Position numbers and translations under genes: made by a program. From Pseudomonadales bacterium (GTDB lineage Bacteria; Pseudomonadota; Gammaproteobacteria; Pseudomonadales; Azotimanducaceae), in the NCBI GenBank assembly GCA_012103505.1, contig WLWP01000001.1, positions 4,340,001-4,404,000 on the forward strand: DNA of 64,000 bases, read 5' to 3'. This document shows, in pieces, positions 49,774-57,307 of the stretch; the first letter of the stretch is position 1; each line of letters starts with the position of its first letter. Below the pieces are notes generated by a model that did not search any database, was not told the DNA's origin, and saw nothing but the letters and a program-made list of their open reading frames with translations.

Positions 49774-50739
49774 CTATCTGTTTTGCTCAACGAAAGCGGC
49801 GTAACTAGAAGACGTTTGGTCAAAGTCGATGTCGGCGGGCGGGTTAGGTACCACAGCAAGCCACCAGGCCCCGATCTTTTCAGCGGGGTATAACACTTCA
49901 TCCCACGGATAAGGCTCTGACGCCAAATAGGCGCTCGGTTCCTCCATGAGGTACGGAATTCGATTCCCACGTGCGAGAGCTTGTTGAATTCTAATGGGAG
50001 CGCCTTGATCGCGACACCTTGCGATTTCTGACCTGAGTTCATCATCCGACAGGACGATGATTCGCGTGGTTTTACCATGTCGATCCACGAGTAAGTAACC
50101 GCGTGGTTGCGATAGAAGGTAGTATTCGACGGCTTCGTAGCGGTAGACGAGCTTGTTAAATGTATCCTGTACGTCCGAGATCCAAAGAAACTGACGAGCG
50201 TCCGTTGCGAGGCTGGCGGTAATCCGATCCCCAAACTGACTGAAGTAGCGCGTTTGCAGGATATCGATGTGAGCGAATATTTCGGCAACGTTTTGGATGG
50301 TTGCTTTGGGAACATATCGATGGATAAGACCTTGATTGAACGCGGCCACAGCTACTTTTTCGTCGGCAACACCGGTCAGCAGTAGTTTCCGGATATCTGG
50401 ATCTTCCACTTGGGCGCAGAACTCTACTCCATCCATAGTCGGCATGGCGTGGTCGACAACCAATACGGAAACGCGCTGAAACCGGTCCGCAAGCTTAATT
50501 TCTTGTTCGAGTGCGGCGAGGTCGAACCGGACAAATCCATCATCATGGTAGAAGCAATTGTGCGCGAGTGGTGGGCGTGGATTTAGTTGGTTGAGCCATG
50601 TCAGGGCATTTTCTGGCCTGAAAAAGTTCTTTGTCGTTAGTGTGTCTGGTGTGTGTGGGGCTAAGCTTTCTAGAAATCGAACGTTGTCGTCGACAAATCC
50701 GACTGTGGTTGGGTGGTAGTAGGGAACGATGGCAGACAT
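49774..50739 (-). CDS. Atypical receiver protein with unknown C-terminal domain
   Basis: A 321-residue protein. Receiver landmarks are D17-D18 (VGFVDDN), the phospho-acceptor D96 (VLVVDHAMPTMDG), Thr122 and K145 (RYVPKAT). The gap between the acidic pair and D96 is about 79 residues instead of about 45, so 30-35 residues are inserted. The C-terminal half (about 160-321) has no family I recognise. The gene follows the Arc-like gene with one base between, so the two are surely co-transcribed. Confidence 0.75.
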   Translation of the reverse strand: MSAIVPYYHPTTVGFVDDNVRFLESLAPHTPDTLTTKNFFRPENALTWLNQLNPRPPLAHNCFYHDDGFVRFDLAALEQEIKLADRFQRVSVLVVDHAMPTMDGVEFCAQVEDPDIRKLLLTGVADEKVAVAAFNQGLIHRYVPKATIQNVAEIFAHIDILQTRYFSQFGDRITASLATDARQFLWISDVQDTFNKLVYRYEAVEYYLLSQPRGYLLVDRHGKTTRIIVLSDDELRSEIARCRDQGAPIRIQQALARGNRIPYLMEEPSAYLASEPYPWDEVLYPAEKIGAWWLAVVPNPPADIDFDQTSSSYAAFVEQNR

Positions 50740-50740
50740 G

Positions 50741-51043
50741 TCAGTTGAGAAGCTCTAACAAGGCCTGCTGTTTGTCCTCCGCGAGCCGCCGATATGCGCG
50801 AACTAAACGGTGTTCTTCATCGCTAAGGGTGCGACCGAAGAGGCTTTCGATTTCATCATGGAGTGGCGGCGCGATCTCTGCATCCCGAACTTCCGATGGA
50901 ACGCCGCTGAAGGATTGTTCCAGGCGCGCTACAATCTCTGAATTCATGCTTCGACGGTAGTACTTCGCTGCATCTGCGATCTGATTGCGTAGCGTAATTG
51001 GGAATCGAACCACAAATTTGTAGGGTTTTTCCTTTGGATCCAT
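50741..51043 (-). CDS. Arc-family ribbon-helix-helix DNA-binding protein
   Basis: A 100-residue protein. KFVVRFPITLRNQIADAAKYYRRSMNSEIVARLE matches the Arc/Mnt-type ribbon-helix-helix: a beta strand that contacts DNA, then two helices. The last 45 residues are a helical, charged extension. It is the first gene of an operon with the atypical receiver protein. Two TTGC/GCAA inverted repeats upstream are candidate operators. Confidence 0.85.
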   Translation of the reverse strand: MDPKEKPYKFVVRFPITLRNQIADAAKYYRRSMNSEIVARLEQSFSGVPSEVRDAEIAPPLHDEIESLFGRTLSDEEHRLVRAYRRLAEDKQQALLELLN

Positions 51044-51082
51044 AAGCCTAGCCGCTCCCGAGCTCGTGTGACCCTAACGTTG

Positions 51083-51136
51083 ATTGCATGGGGTCGCAAT
51101 GATGGCATTTTGATATCAGCTTGCGGCGATGCAAGC
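51083..51136. promoter_or_regulatory. Pair of TTGC...GCAA inverted repeats upstream of the Arc/receiver operon
   Basis: ATTGC-N8-GCAAT (51083-51100) and GCTTGC-N6-GCAAGC (51119-51136) share TTGC/GCAA half-sites, with centres 36 bp apart. They lie in the 130-bp divergent gap between the Arc-like gene and the Nudix gene. Autoregulation by the Arc-like protein is a plausible inference. Confidence 0.5.
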
Positions 51137-51173
51137 AAATTGAGTAGACCCGAAAACGTGTCTAGTAACCCGG

Positions 51174-51950
51174 ATGGAGAGGAACGAATTGACTGAATTA
51201 CAGCCACTGGTGAGAGACAACATTCGATTAGCCGCAACGGTGATGTTGCTACGCGAGGGTGTGAATGGCTTCGAAGTCTACATGGTGCAACGGCCTGGTC
51301 GTGGTGACTTTCCTGATCTACATGTCTTTCCAGGTGGGAAAGTTGATGAGGCGGATTATGCACCGAATATATGCTTCGGCTTAGAAGATGAAGTCGCCAG
51401 TCGCCTACTGGGTGTTGCAGCTGGGGGCTTGCGTTACTGGGTTGCGGTGGCGCGCGAGTGTTTCGAAGAGTGTGGAGTCCTGCTAGTGCGTCGCGATGGC
51501 CAACCGGTCGTCTTCGAAGAACCGACTGCAGCTCGTTTCCACGATTATCGCGAAGACTTGCTCGCAGACAAGATTACGTTTGCTGAGATATGTACAGCGG
51601 AGAATCTGCAGGTTGATTGTTCCCGGCTAGGTTACTTTAGTCATTGGATCACGCCGGAAATGGCACCGCGGAGATTCGACACAAGGTTTTTTGTCGCTGC
51701 GATGCCTAACGACCAGGCTACTCTCGCGCACACGAACGAGACTGCTGATGATGAATGGGAGAAACCAGCAGCTGCACTCGCAAACAAAGATAGCGGCTTA
51801 TGGCAGATGATAGACCCCACCCTCAGATCGCTTGAGACGTTGAGTAAATATAAATCGGTTGAGCAAGCGCTTGTCGATATCCAACAAGGGGACCACCTCA
51901 TGCCGCTGACTGACGCTTTGTCCCGTCAGGGCATGCAAACGTTGCGCTAG
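51174..51950 (+). CDS. NUDT19-like Nudix hydrolase
   Basis: A 258-residue Nudix protein, probably a CoA- or acyl-CoA-type diphosphatase. HVFPGGKVDEADY and VARECFEECGVLL are the two halves of a Nudix box split by an insertion of about 30 residues, as in NUDT19. TTG 51189, preceded by GAGAGGAA, is a possible alternative start. It is followed after one base by the ABC ATPase gene and may be in its operon. Confidence 0.82.
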   Translation: MERNELTELQPLVRDNIRLAATVMLLREGVNGFEVYMVQRPGRGDFPDLHVFPGGKVDEADYAPNICFGLEDEVASRLLGVAAGGLRYWVAVARECFEECGVLLVRRDGQPVVFEEPTAARFHDYREDLLADKITFAEICTAENLQVDCSRLGYFSHWITPEMAPRRFDTRFFVAAMPNDQATLAHTNETADDEWEKPAAALANKDSGLWQMIDPTLRSLETLSKYKSVEQALVDIQQGDHLMPLTDALSRQGMQTLR

Positions 51951-51951
51951 C

Positions 51952-52632
51952 GTGATCAGCATTGCGAATCTCGCAAAGACTTATCTCGACGGGGACCGTC
52001 TTGTTGAGGTCTTGAAGGCGCTTTCCTTGGAAGTATCAACTGGCGCGTCTCTCGCCATTACTGGACCTAGTGGGTCTGGAAAATCCACATTGTTGAATAT
52101 CATCGCTGGGCTCGTCCAAGCTGATGCCGGTACTGTTGAAATTGGCGTAGACGGGTTACGTGTAGCTTTGCAATCTAGTACGGAGAAGGAGCGGACCGCA
52201 TTTCGTCGACAGAACATCGGCTACGTTCATCAGTTCTTTAATCTCGTACCAACCCTTACGGTGTGGGAAAACGTGGCGTTGCCTGGGGTCCTTAACAAGA
52301 AAACCGGTGCGCGCGACAGAGCCATGGATCTGTTGGCAGAGTTTGGTCTTGAAGATAGAGCGGATGCGTTTCCAGATATTCTTTCGGGTGGCGAGCAGCA
52401 GCGGGTTGCGGTGGCGCGAGCGATGATTATAGAGCCTGCCGTCGTTCTTGCAGATGAACCAACAGGAAATCTTGATCAGGAGAACACCGATGCGGTGACC
52501 CGGCTGTTGTTCGATTCCTGTGATCAGTTTTCAACAACACTAATAGTTGCGACCCATAGTGAGGCCGTCGCTTCGTTGGCAGACGACCGACTCGAGTTAG
52601 GCAAGCCGAGTCTTGAGATTCTTGTCGGTTGA
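51952..52632 (+). CDS. ABC transporter ATPase (LolD/MacB/AttE type)
   Basis: A 226-residue ATPase. Walker [18 protein letters not shown]-loop YVHQFFNL, signature [15 protein letters not shown] and Walker [13 protein letters not shown] are all intact. It belongs to the group that pairs with FtsX-like permeases. GTG 51952 is the start, and the stop overlaps the permease start. With the permease and the AttH-like lipoprotein it forms an AttEFGH-like set. Confidence 0.92.
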   Translation: MISIANLAKTYLDGDRLVEVLKALSLEVSTGASLAITGPSGSGKSTLLNIIAGLVQADAGTVEIGVDGLRVALQSSTEKERTAFRRQNIGYVHQFFNLVPTLTVWENVALPGVLNKKTGARDRAMDLLAEFGLEDRADAFPDILSGGEQQRVAVARAMIIEPAVVLADEPTGNLDQENTDAVTRLLFDSCDQFSTTLIVATHSEAVASLADDRLELGKPSLEILVG

Positions 52633-53615
52633 TTGCGCGCGCGCTAATTCGATTCTTGCAAAGGTCGCCGTGGTCGTCCGGTATGGCGGTGCTTGGCGTC
52701 GTCCTCGGAGTCACGTCGATTGTCTCCGTCCACTTAGTGAGTGCGAGTGTTGCATCGCAACTAGATAGCCTTGTACCGCAATCTCTAAAGGGACTCGATC
52801 TTGCTTTGACCCGCGATGAAGGCCTCGTTGAAGCAGCCGAATACTTCGACCTCCGCAGGCAGTGGCGTGCTGGTGAACTGCCTGAGATACAAGCGATGTG
52901 GCCTGTGATAGATGAAACGCTGCTAATCGCAGGGCGCCGAGTTCGTGTGCTCGGTATCGATTTCATCGCGCGAATTGAAGCGATGCCTGAGAGCACTGCG
53001 GAATTCGGCGGTGTTAACACGTCAGCGTTGACGCGTGTGAGCGACGGCATTTGGGTATCTAAAAACACGCGTGAGCTCATCGCAGCAGATACCCGGTTCG
53101 ACCAGCTGACGGTTGTCGGCGAACTCGACGTTGTAGACCTCATCGTATTGGACATAGGTCCGGCGCAGGTGCTGTTGGACTGGGCGCGGCAAGACACGAT
53201 CTCTTACGTCGCCTTGGCGATGGAGAATCCGGTGTTGGATGCTTATAGATGGCTTGATGACATAGCCCCAGGTGCAAGTGCGGGATTGCCGGAGATTACA
53301 ACAGTAGACATCCCTAATTGGCAGACTAAAGGGCTGGGTGAACTGCAGCCCGCAAATCGTTTTGGCCGTGCAGTACTTTTTAACGTTGGTGCCTTAGGTT
53401 TACTCGCGTTGGTTGTATCGTGGTTTCTGATTTACCAAGTCGCCGTTGCCTGGCTAAGACGGCTATGGCAAGTGTTCTCCCGCCTGCACGTTCTCGGTGT
53501 GAGTAGTGCCGAACTCAGAGGGTACTTTCTTGGTTTGATGTCGGCTTTAGGGGTGATTGCGGGTGCAATCGGATTGTGGTGGGGACACGCGTTGGCGAGT
53601 TCTTATTGCAGGTAG
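52629..53615 (+). CDS. FtsX-like ABC permease, N-terminal part (frameshifted)
   Basis: First 328 residues of a MacB/YbbP/AttF-type permease. It has a first membrane segment (GMAVLGVVLGVTSIVSVHLV), a long periplasmic domain, and two more membrane segments (LLALVVSWFLIYQVAVAWL, LGVIAGAIGLWWG). The frame then closes as ALASSYCR-stop. The continuing membrane topology appears in the -1 frame from about 53585, next to a GGGG run at 53581-53584. One missing base (sequencing error, true indel) or frameshifting would explain the split. Confidence 0.8.
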   Translation: MIARALIRFLQRSPWSSGMAVLGVVLGVTSIVSVHLVSASVASQLDSLVPQSLKGLDLALTRDEGLVEAAEYFDLRRQWRAGELPEIQAMWPVIDETLLIAGRRVRVLGIDFIARIEAMPESTAEFGGVNTSALTRVSDGIWVSKNTRELIAADTRFDQLTVVGELDVVDLIVLDIGPAQVLLDWARQDTISYVALAMENPVLDAYRWLDDIAPGASAGLPEITTVDIPNWQTKGLGELQPANRFGRAVLFNVGALGLLALVVSWFLIYQVAVAWLRRLWQVFSRLHVLGVSSAELRGYFLGLMSALGVIAGAIGLWWGHALASSYCR

Positions 53616-54985
53616 GGATAGGCGGGGACTTCAATTTGAGTTTGGATAGCTGGCTAGTCCTGAAAGCGTTTGGGTCGTCGCTCTTTGTCTGTAGCGTGGG
53701 TGGCTTTTGGGCTTATAAAAATATCCGGCGTGAAACAGCGTCAGCGGGACCTGCTCGGGTTTGGGTTTTGGCGGTGGGGATGAGCGGCGTCGCGGTCGGA
53801 ATATTCTGGCAAAATTCTGGTCTGCTGGGCGCTTTTCTTGCGATTGCGTGTGCGTGTGTAGTTCTGTTAGCAGCGTTGTTGCCCGCGTTAAGTTTGCTAA
53901 AGAACCTAAGCAGCAAGCTGACCGGGAGTCTCCTTCTTAGGATGAGTTTGCGGGAAGTCGTATGGTTTCCTGGAGACTTGTGGATCGCACTGGGAGGTCT
54001 TGTCTTAGCTGTCGCAACGGCAGTTGGTGTAAGTCTGATGGTAGACAGTTTTCGTGCCGAGTTTAGTCAGATGTTAGAGCAGCGGCTGAGTTATGACTTT
54101 AGTATTGAGGGAGAGCCTGCCGCGTTGACGGAGTTGCTCGAGGCTACTGAGATCAGCGGATCGGTGAGTCGCGTGCAAGCCTATTATGAATGGCGTGAAA
54201 GGATAAGTGGCGTCCCCGTTGCCATCAGTTATAGCCACCTCGATAGATCGGAAAGCCGAAGATACGGCTTTGCTGCACCGCTCGCAGACACCGAGGTGAT
54301 GGTTTCTGAACAGACTGCGCGACTGCTCAAAGTTGATGCTGGACACCCCTTGCAAATTGACGGCGTGGGCTATCGAATTGTGCATGTGTTCAAAAGTTTC
54401 GGTGACATGCTACCTCGCATAGTTATGCATCTTGGCGCGAGACCTCGGGATGCGCCGCTATCTTCGGTAAGCCTTTCGCTCATCGATCCGGAGATCGACC
54501 TGGCCAAGACCTTGCCAGTACAAGGAGACCTTCGGTGGCAGAGTCAGAGCACTATTCGTGATCTGGCTCTGGAGACGTTCGATAGGACCTTTGCGATAAC
54601 TTCGATTCTGATATTTATCGCCGTTATGGTTGCCGGTATTGGCATCTATATAGCTACGACTGTTTTACGACTGAATCAACAAGCGAGCGCACGTCTTCTT
54701 GTTGGCATGGGGATCAGTCGGGCGGAAGTCTGGGGGATAGATTTTGCGCGAGGTTTTGGCATTGGCGTGATCGCGTGTCTCCTGGCGCTGCCATTGGGCT
54801 GTGCGATTGGTTGGCTGTTGTGTAGCGTTGTAAATCCACGTGCTTTTGGATGGAGCGTCACTTTGCTAATTGAAATGAAGTCGATTGTGCTTCCTCTCGC
54901 GTGGGGAATGCTCGCTGCGGTTTTGGCAACGTTGATAAGAGTCGGGCAACGAGAACAGGGGCGGATGGATGCAGTCGCTCGTTAG
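53576..54985 (+). CDS. FtsX-like ABC permease, C-terminal part (frameshifted)
   Basis: Continuation of the permease in another frame. FLLQVGIGGDFNL follows naturally on the WWG of the first part, then a membrane segment, two mid-protein segments, and a second FtsX module (LRMSLREVVWFPGDLWIALGG; ITSILIFIAVMVAGIGIYIATTVL; final MKSIVLPLAWGMLAAVL). The restored protein would be about 790 residues with about ten membrane segments. The listed ATG/GTG start is an artefact of the broken frame. It overlaps the attH-like gene by 17 bases. Confidence 0.8.
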   Translation: MVGTRVGEFLLQVGIGGDFNLSLDSWLVLKAFGSSLFVCSVGGFWAYKNIRRETASAGPARVWVLAVGMSGVAVGIFWQNSGLLGAFLAIACACVVLLAALLPALSLLKNLSSKLTGSLLLRMSLREVVWFPGDLWIALGGLVLAVATAVGVSLMVDSFRAEFSQMLEQRLSYDFSIEGEPAALTELLEATEISGSVSRVQAYYEWRERISGVPVAISYSHLDRSESRRYGFAAPLADTEVMVSEQTARLLKVDAGHPLQIDGVGYRIVHVFKSFGDMLPRIVMHLGARPRDAPLSSVSLSLIDPEIDLAKTLPVQGDLRWQSQSTIRDLALETFDRTFAITSILIFIAVMVAGIGIYIATTVLRLNQQASARLLVGMGISRAEVWGIDFARGFGIGVIACLLALPLGCAIGWLLCSVVNPRAFGWSVTLLIEMKSIVLPLAWGMLAAVLATLIRVGQREQGRMDAVAR

Positions 54986-56123
54986 AGCCGTTTTATTTGT
55001 TTGCTTGTTTGTGAGTGGCTGTGGCCTGGAACCCGAGGCTTCTACGCCAACGCGTGGAATGACACGGGTGGGAGATGTGTTAGGAGATGCAACATCGGGC
55101 GAAGATGCTTTCGCACGCGCGGAAGTCGTTAGGCCTTTTGTTTTCCCTCGGGACCATGGCCCCCATCCTAGGTTCAAATCAGAGTGGTGGTATCTAACCG
55201 CAACGATGCAAAGCAGCTCTGGCGAAGAGTTCGGCATGCAGTTCACGTTGTTCCGACGGGCGCTGCGCGCATCTGCGCTCGGAGAGAGTGCTTGGCAATC
55301 CGGACAGCTGTACATGGCGCATGTTGCGATCACCGATGTTGCCAATCAGCGCCATTTACACGATCAGAGATTAGCACGCGGGCACCCTGAATCAGCTGGA
55401 GTAGAGCTTGTTCCCGAGTATCGAGTTTATCTAGAAGATTGGCTTCTGAAAGGGTTTGTAGGTGATGGCAAGACTGACCAGGTTGAACTCGATTTAACAA
55501 CACACAGCAGTGCTGGATTCAGCTTGAATCTTAAGCTTTCGCAAACTCAGCCCATATTGCTTCAGGGCGATAGTGGCCTGTCCGCCAAGGGTCCAGGCCA
55601 GGCGAGCTATTACTATTCAATACCCAGCATGTCTGTGCAGGGGGAAATTGAAATCTTGGGGCAGAGCACTAAGGTCACAGGTAAAGCTTGGCTCGATCGG
55701 GAGTGGAGTACCTCGGTCCTAGGCGCTGAGTTAGTGGGTTGGGATTGGTTTGCACTTCACCTAGATGACGAATCGGAGCTGACCTTGTTTCAATTGCGTC
55801 GCAAGGATTGTCAGCCTGATGCGTACAACAAAGCCCTTGCTGTTGATGCGGATGGGACGCGGCGAGATTTCGGCGCAGGCGAACTGCGTTTCGAGCCACG
55901 AAAATTGTGGCGTGACGCCGTGGGTACGGACTGGCCGATCGAATGGACAGTGACAGCAGGCTCTGCTCGTTACCAAATTACAGCGATGGTACCTGATCAA
56001 ATAATGGACACGGGTATTCGTTACTGGGAAGGAATAGTGGCAGTGAGTGAGGCAGGTCAAAGTGTCGGTAGAGGATATTTGGAAATGACGGGTTATGAGG
56101 GAGTGCAGTCATGCGACGGGTAA
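54969..56123 (+). CDS. AttH/CrtC-like lipocalin-domain lipoprotein
   Basis: A 384-residue lipoprotein: signal LFVCLFVSGC with lipobox Cys, then an AttH/CrtC fold. FPRDHGPHPRFKSEWWYLTA, LYMAHVAITDV and GKAWLDREWSTSVLG are hallmarks of the family. AttH proteins are encoded with ABC transporters (AttEFG) and are thought to bind hydrophobic ligands. The final bases overlap the next Nudix gene. Confidence 0.85.
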   Translation: MQSLVRAVLFVCLFVSGCGLEPEASTPTRGMTRVGDVLGDATSGEDAFARAEVVRPFVFPRDHGPHPRFKSEWWYLTATMQSSSGEEFGMQFTLFRRALRASALGESAWQSGQLYMAHVAITDVANQRHLHDQRLARGHPESAGVELVPEYRVYLEDWLLKGFVGDGKTDQVELDLTTHSSAGFSLNLKLSQTQPILLQGDSGLSAKGPGQASYYYSIPSMSVQGEIEILGQSTKVTGKAWLDREWSTSVLGAELVGWDWFALHLDDESELTLFQLRRKDCQPDAYNKALAVDADGTRRDFGAGELRFEPRKLWRDAVGTDWPIEWTVTAGSARYQITAMVPDQIMDTGIRYWEGIVAVSEAGQSVGRGYLEMTGYEGVQSCDG

Positions 56124-56716
56124 AAGGCAAAGTGCATCGTTTAGATTGGGAACACTTAGATTCGACGTACGATACGGATGCCGGTTTGATTCTCTTTGAG
56201 AAACGCATGGACAGTCTCCGCAATCCGCGGAACGAACAATTGTTTGATCGACTTGTTCTTGAGTCGGTAGATTGGGTCAATGTTGTCGCTCTCGATGCAG
56301 AGCGACGATCGGTGATGATTCGGCAATACCGGTTTGGTGTGGGGTACACCACGTTGGAGACGCCGGGTGGCATGGTGGATGCTGGTGAAGACTCGCGGAC
56401 AGCCGCCGAGAGAGAGTTGTACGAGGAGACAGGCTATCGGGCGGCTCGATGGACCTACCTCGGCGCCGTAGAACCAAATCCAGCAATACACGACAACCTT
56501 TGCCACCATTGGCTTGCTGAAGGCGTTTACCAGGATGGCGATCAAGAGCTTGGAGACGGTGAGTCGATTAGCGTTGAACTCATGGATGAGAACGCAGTGA
56601 AAGAGGCTGTTCAGTCTGGTGAACTTAGACACGCACTTGCGCTGTCTGCTTTGGCGCGGGTTTTCCAGTTGTGGCCGATGCCCTGCGTAATGAACTTTGA
56701 TCCAGAGATCGACTAG
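56111..56716 (+). CDS. Nudix hydrolase, ADP-ribose pyrophosphatase type
   Basis: A 201-residue Nudix protein. The box is GGMVDAGEDSRTAAERELYEETGY, intact. MIRQYRFGVGYTTLETPGG before it is typical of ADP-sugar pyrophosphatases. It starts inside the last codons of the AttH-like gene, so is probably translated with it. Confidence 0.87.
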   Translation: MRRVKGKVHRLDWEHLDSTYDTDAGLILFEKRMDSLRNPRNEQLFDRLVLESVDWVNVVALDAERRSVMIRQYRFGVGYTTLETPGGMVDAGEDSRTAAERELYEETGYRAARWTYLGAVEPNPAIHDNLCHHWLAEGVYQDGDQELGDGESISVELMDENAVKEAVQSGELRHALALSALARVFQLWPMPCVMNFDPEID

Positions 56717-56821
56717 AGTGAAGCAGAAGGTTCGATCTGAACAACTAAACACGGTAGATAACAACCGCGCCGCTTAAAACCGCGGAAGACAACAAGCGCG
56801 TGCAATTGAGCGAGAGGAACT

Positions 56822-57223
56822 ATGGTCGATTTATTGGAATACATGCCGTTTGCGAACACGCTTGGTTTGGCAATTGAAAGTGCTACGCCAGAAGCCATTA
56901 TTGGTCGGATTGTGGTCGAAGAAAAAATATGCACCACCGGAAAAATCATGCACGGTGGCGCGATTATGGCGTTTGCCGACACCCTTGGAGCGATGGGTGC
57001 TTTTCTTAATCTCCCTGAGGGCGCTAAAGCAACGACGACGATCGAAAGTAAGACTAACTTCTTAGGCGCGGCGCCTAAGGGCGCTACTGTCGTCGGCACA
57101 TGTACGCCCGTTCATGTTGGGCGTCGTACTTCAGTTTGGCAGACACGACTTGTGCATACCAACGCCGAGGGCAAAGAAAAGGCTGTTGCACTTGTGACGC
57201 AAACGCAGATGGTGCTTGCTTGA
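56822..57223 (+). CDS. PaaI-type hotdog thioesterase
   Basis: A 133-residue hotdog-fold protein. MHGGAIMAFADTLGAMGAF holds the acyl-CoA thioesterase motif (HGG...D), and the C-terminal part VVGTCTPVHVGRRTSVWQTRL is typical. It probably hydrolyses an aryl- or acyl-CoA; the substrate is not known. It is preceded by GAGAGGAA. Confidence 0.88.
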   Translation: MVDLLEYMPFANTLGLAIESATPEAIIGRIVVEEKICTTGKIMHGGAIMAFADTLGAMGAFLNLPEGAKATTTIESKTNFLGAAPKGATVVGTCTPVHVGRRTSVWQTRLVHTNAEGKEKAVALVTQTQMVLA

Positions 57224-57307
57224 ACGCAAAGTCTTCACAAATCAATGCTTTACCACCGGGAAGAAAGTTGTTGAAATGCCGGATTGGTCTAGTGAGTTGT
57301 TGCCCAA

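Noticed and set aside
49710-50315. 201-aa ORF antisense-frame shadow of the receiver gene
   Set aside because: Same strand but another frame of the supported receiver gene; no family.
53577-53590. Programmed -1 frameshift as cause of the split permease
   Set aside because: No X-XXY-YYZ slippery heptamer or downstream structure seen; an indel is simpler.
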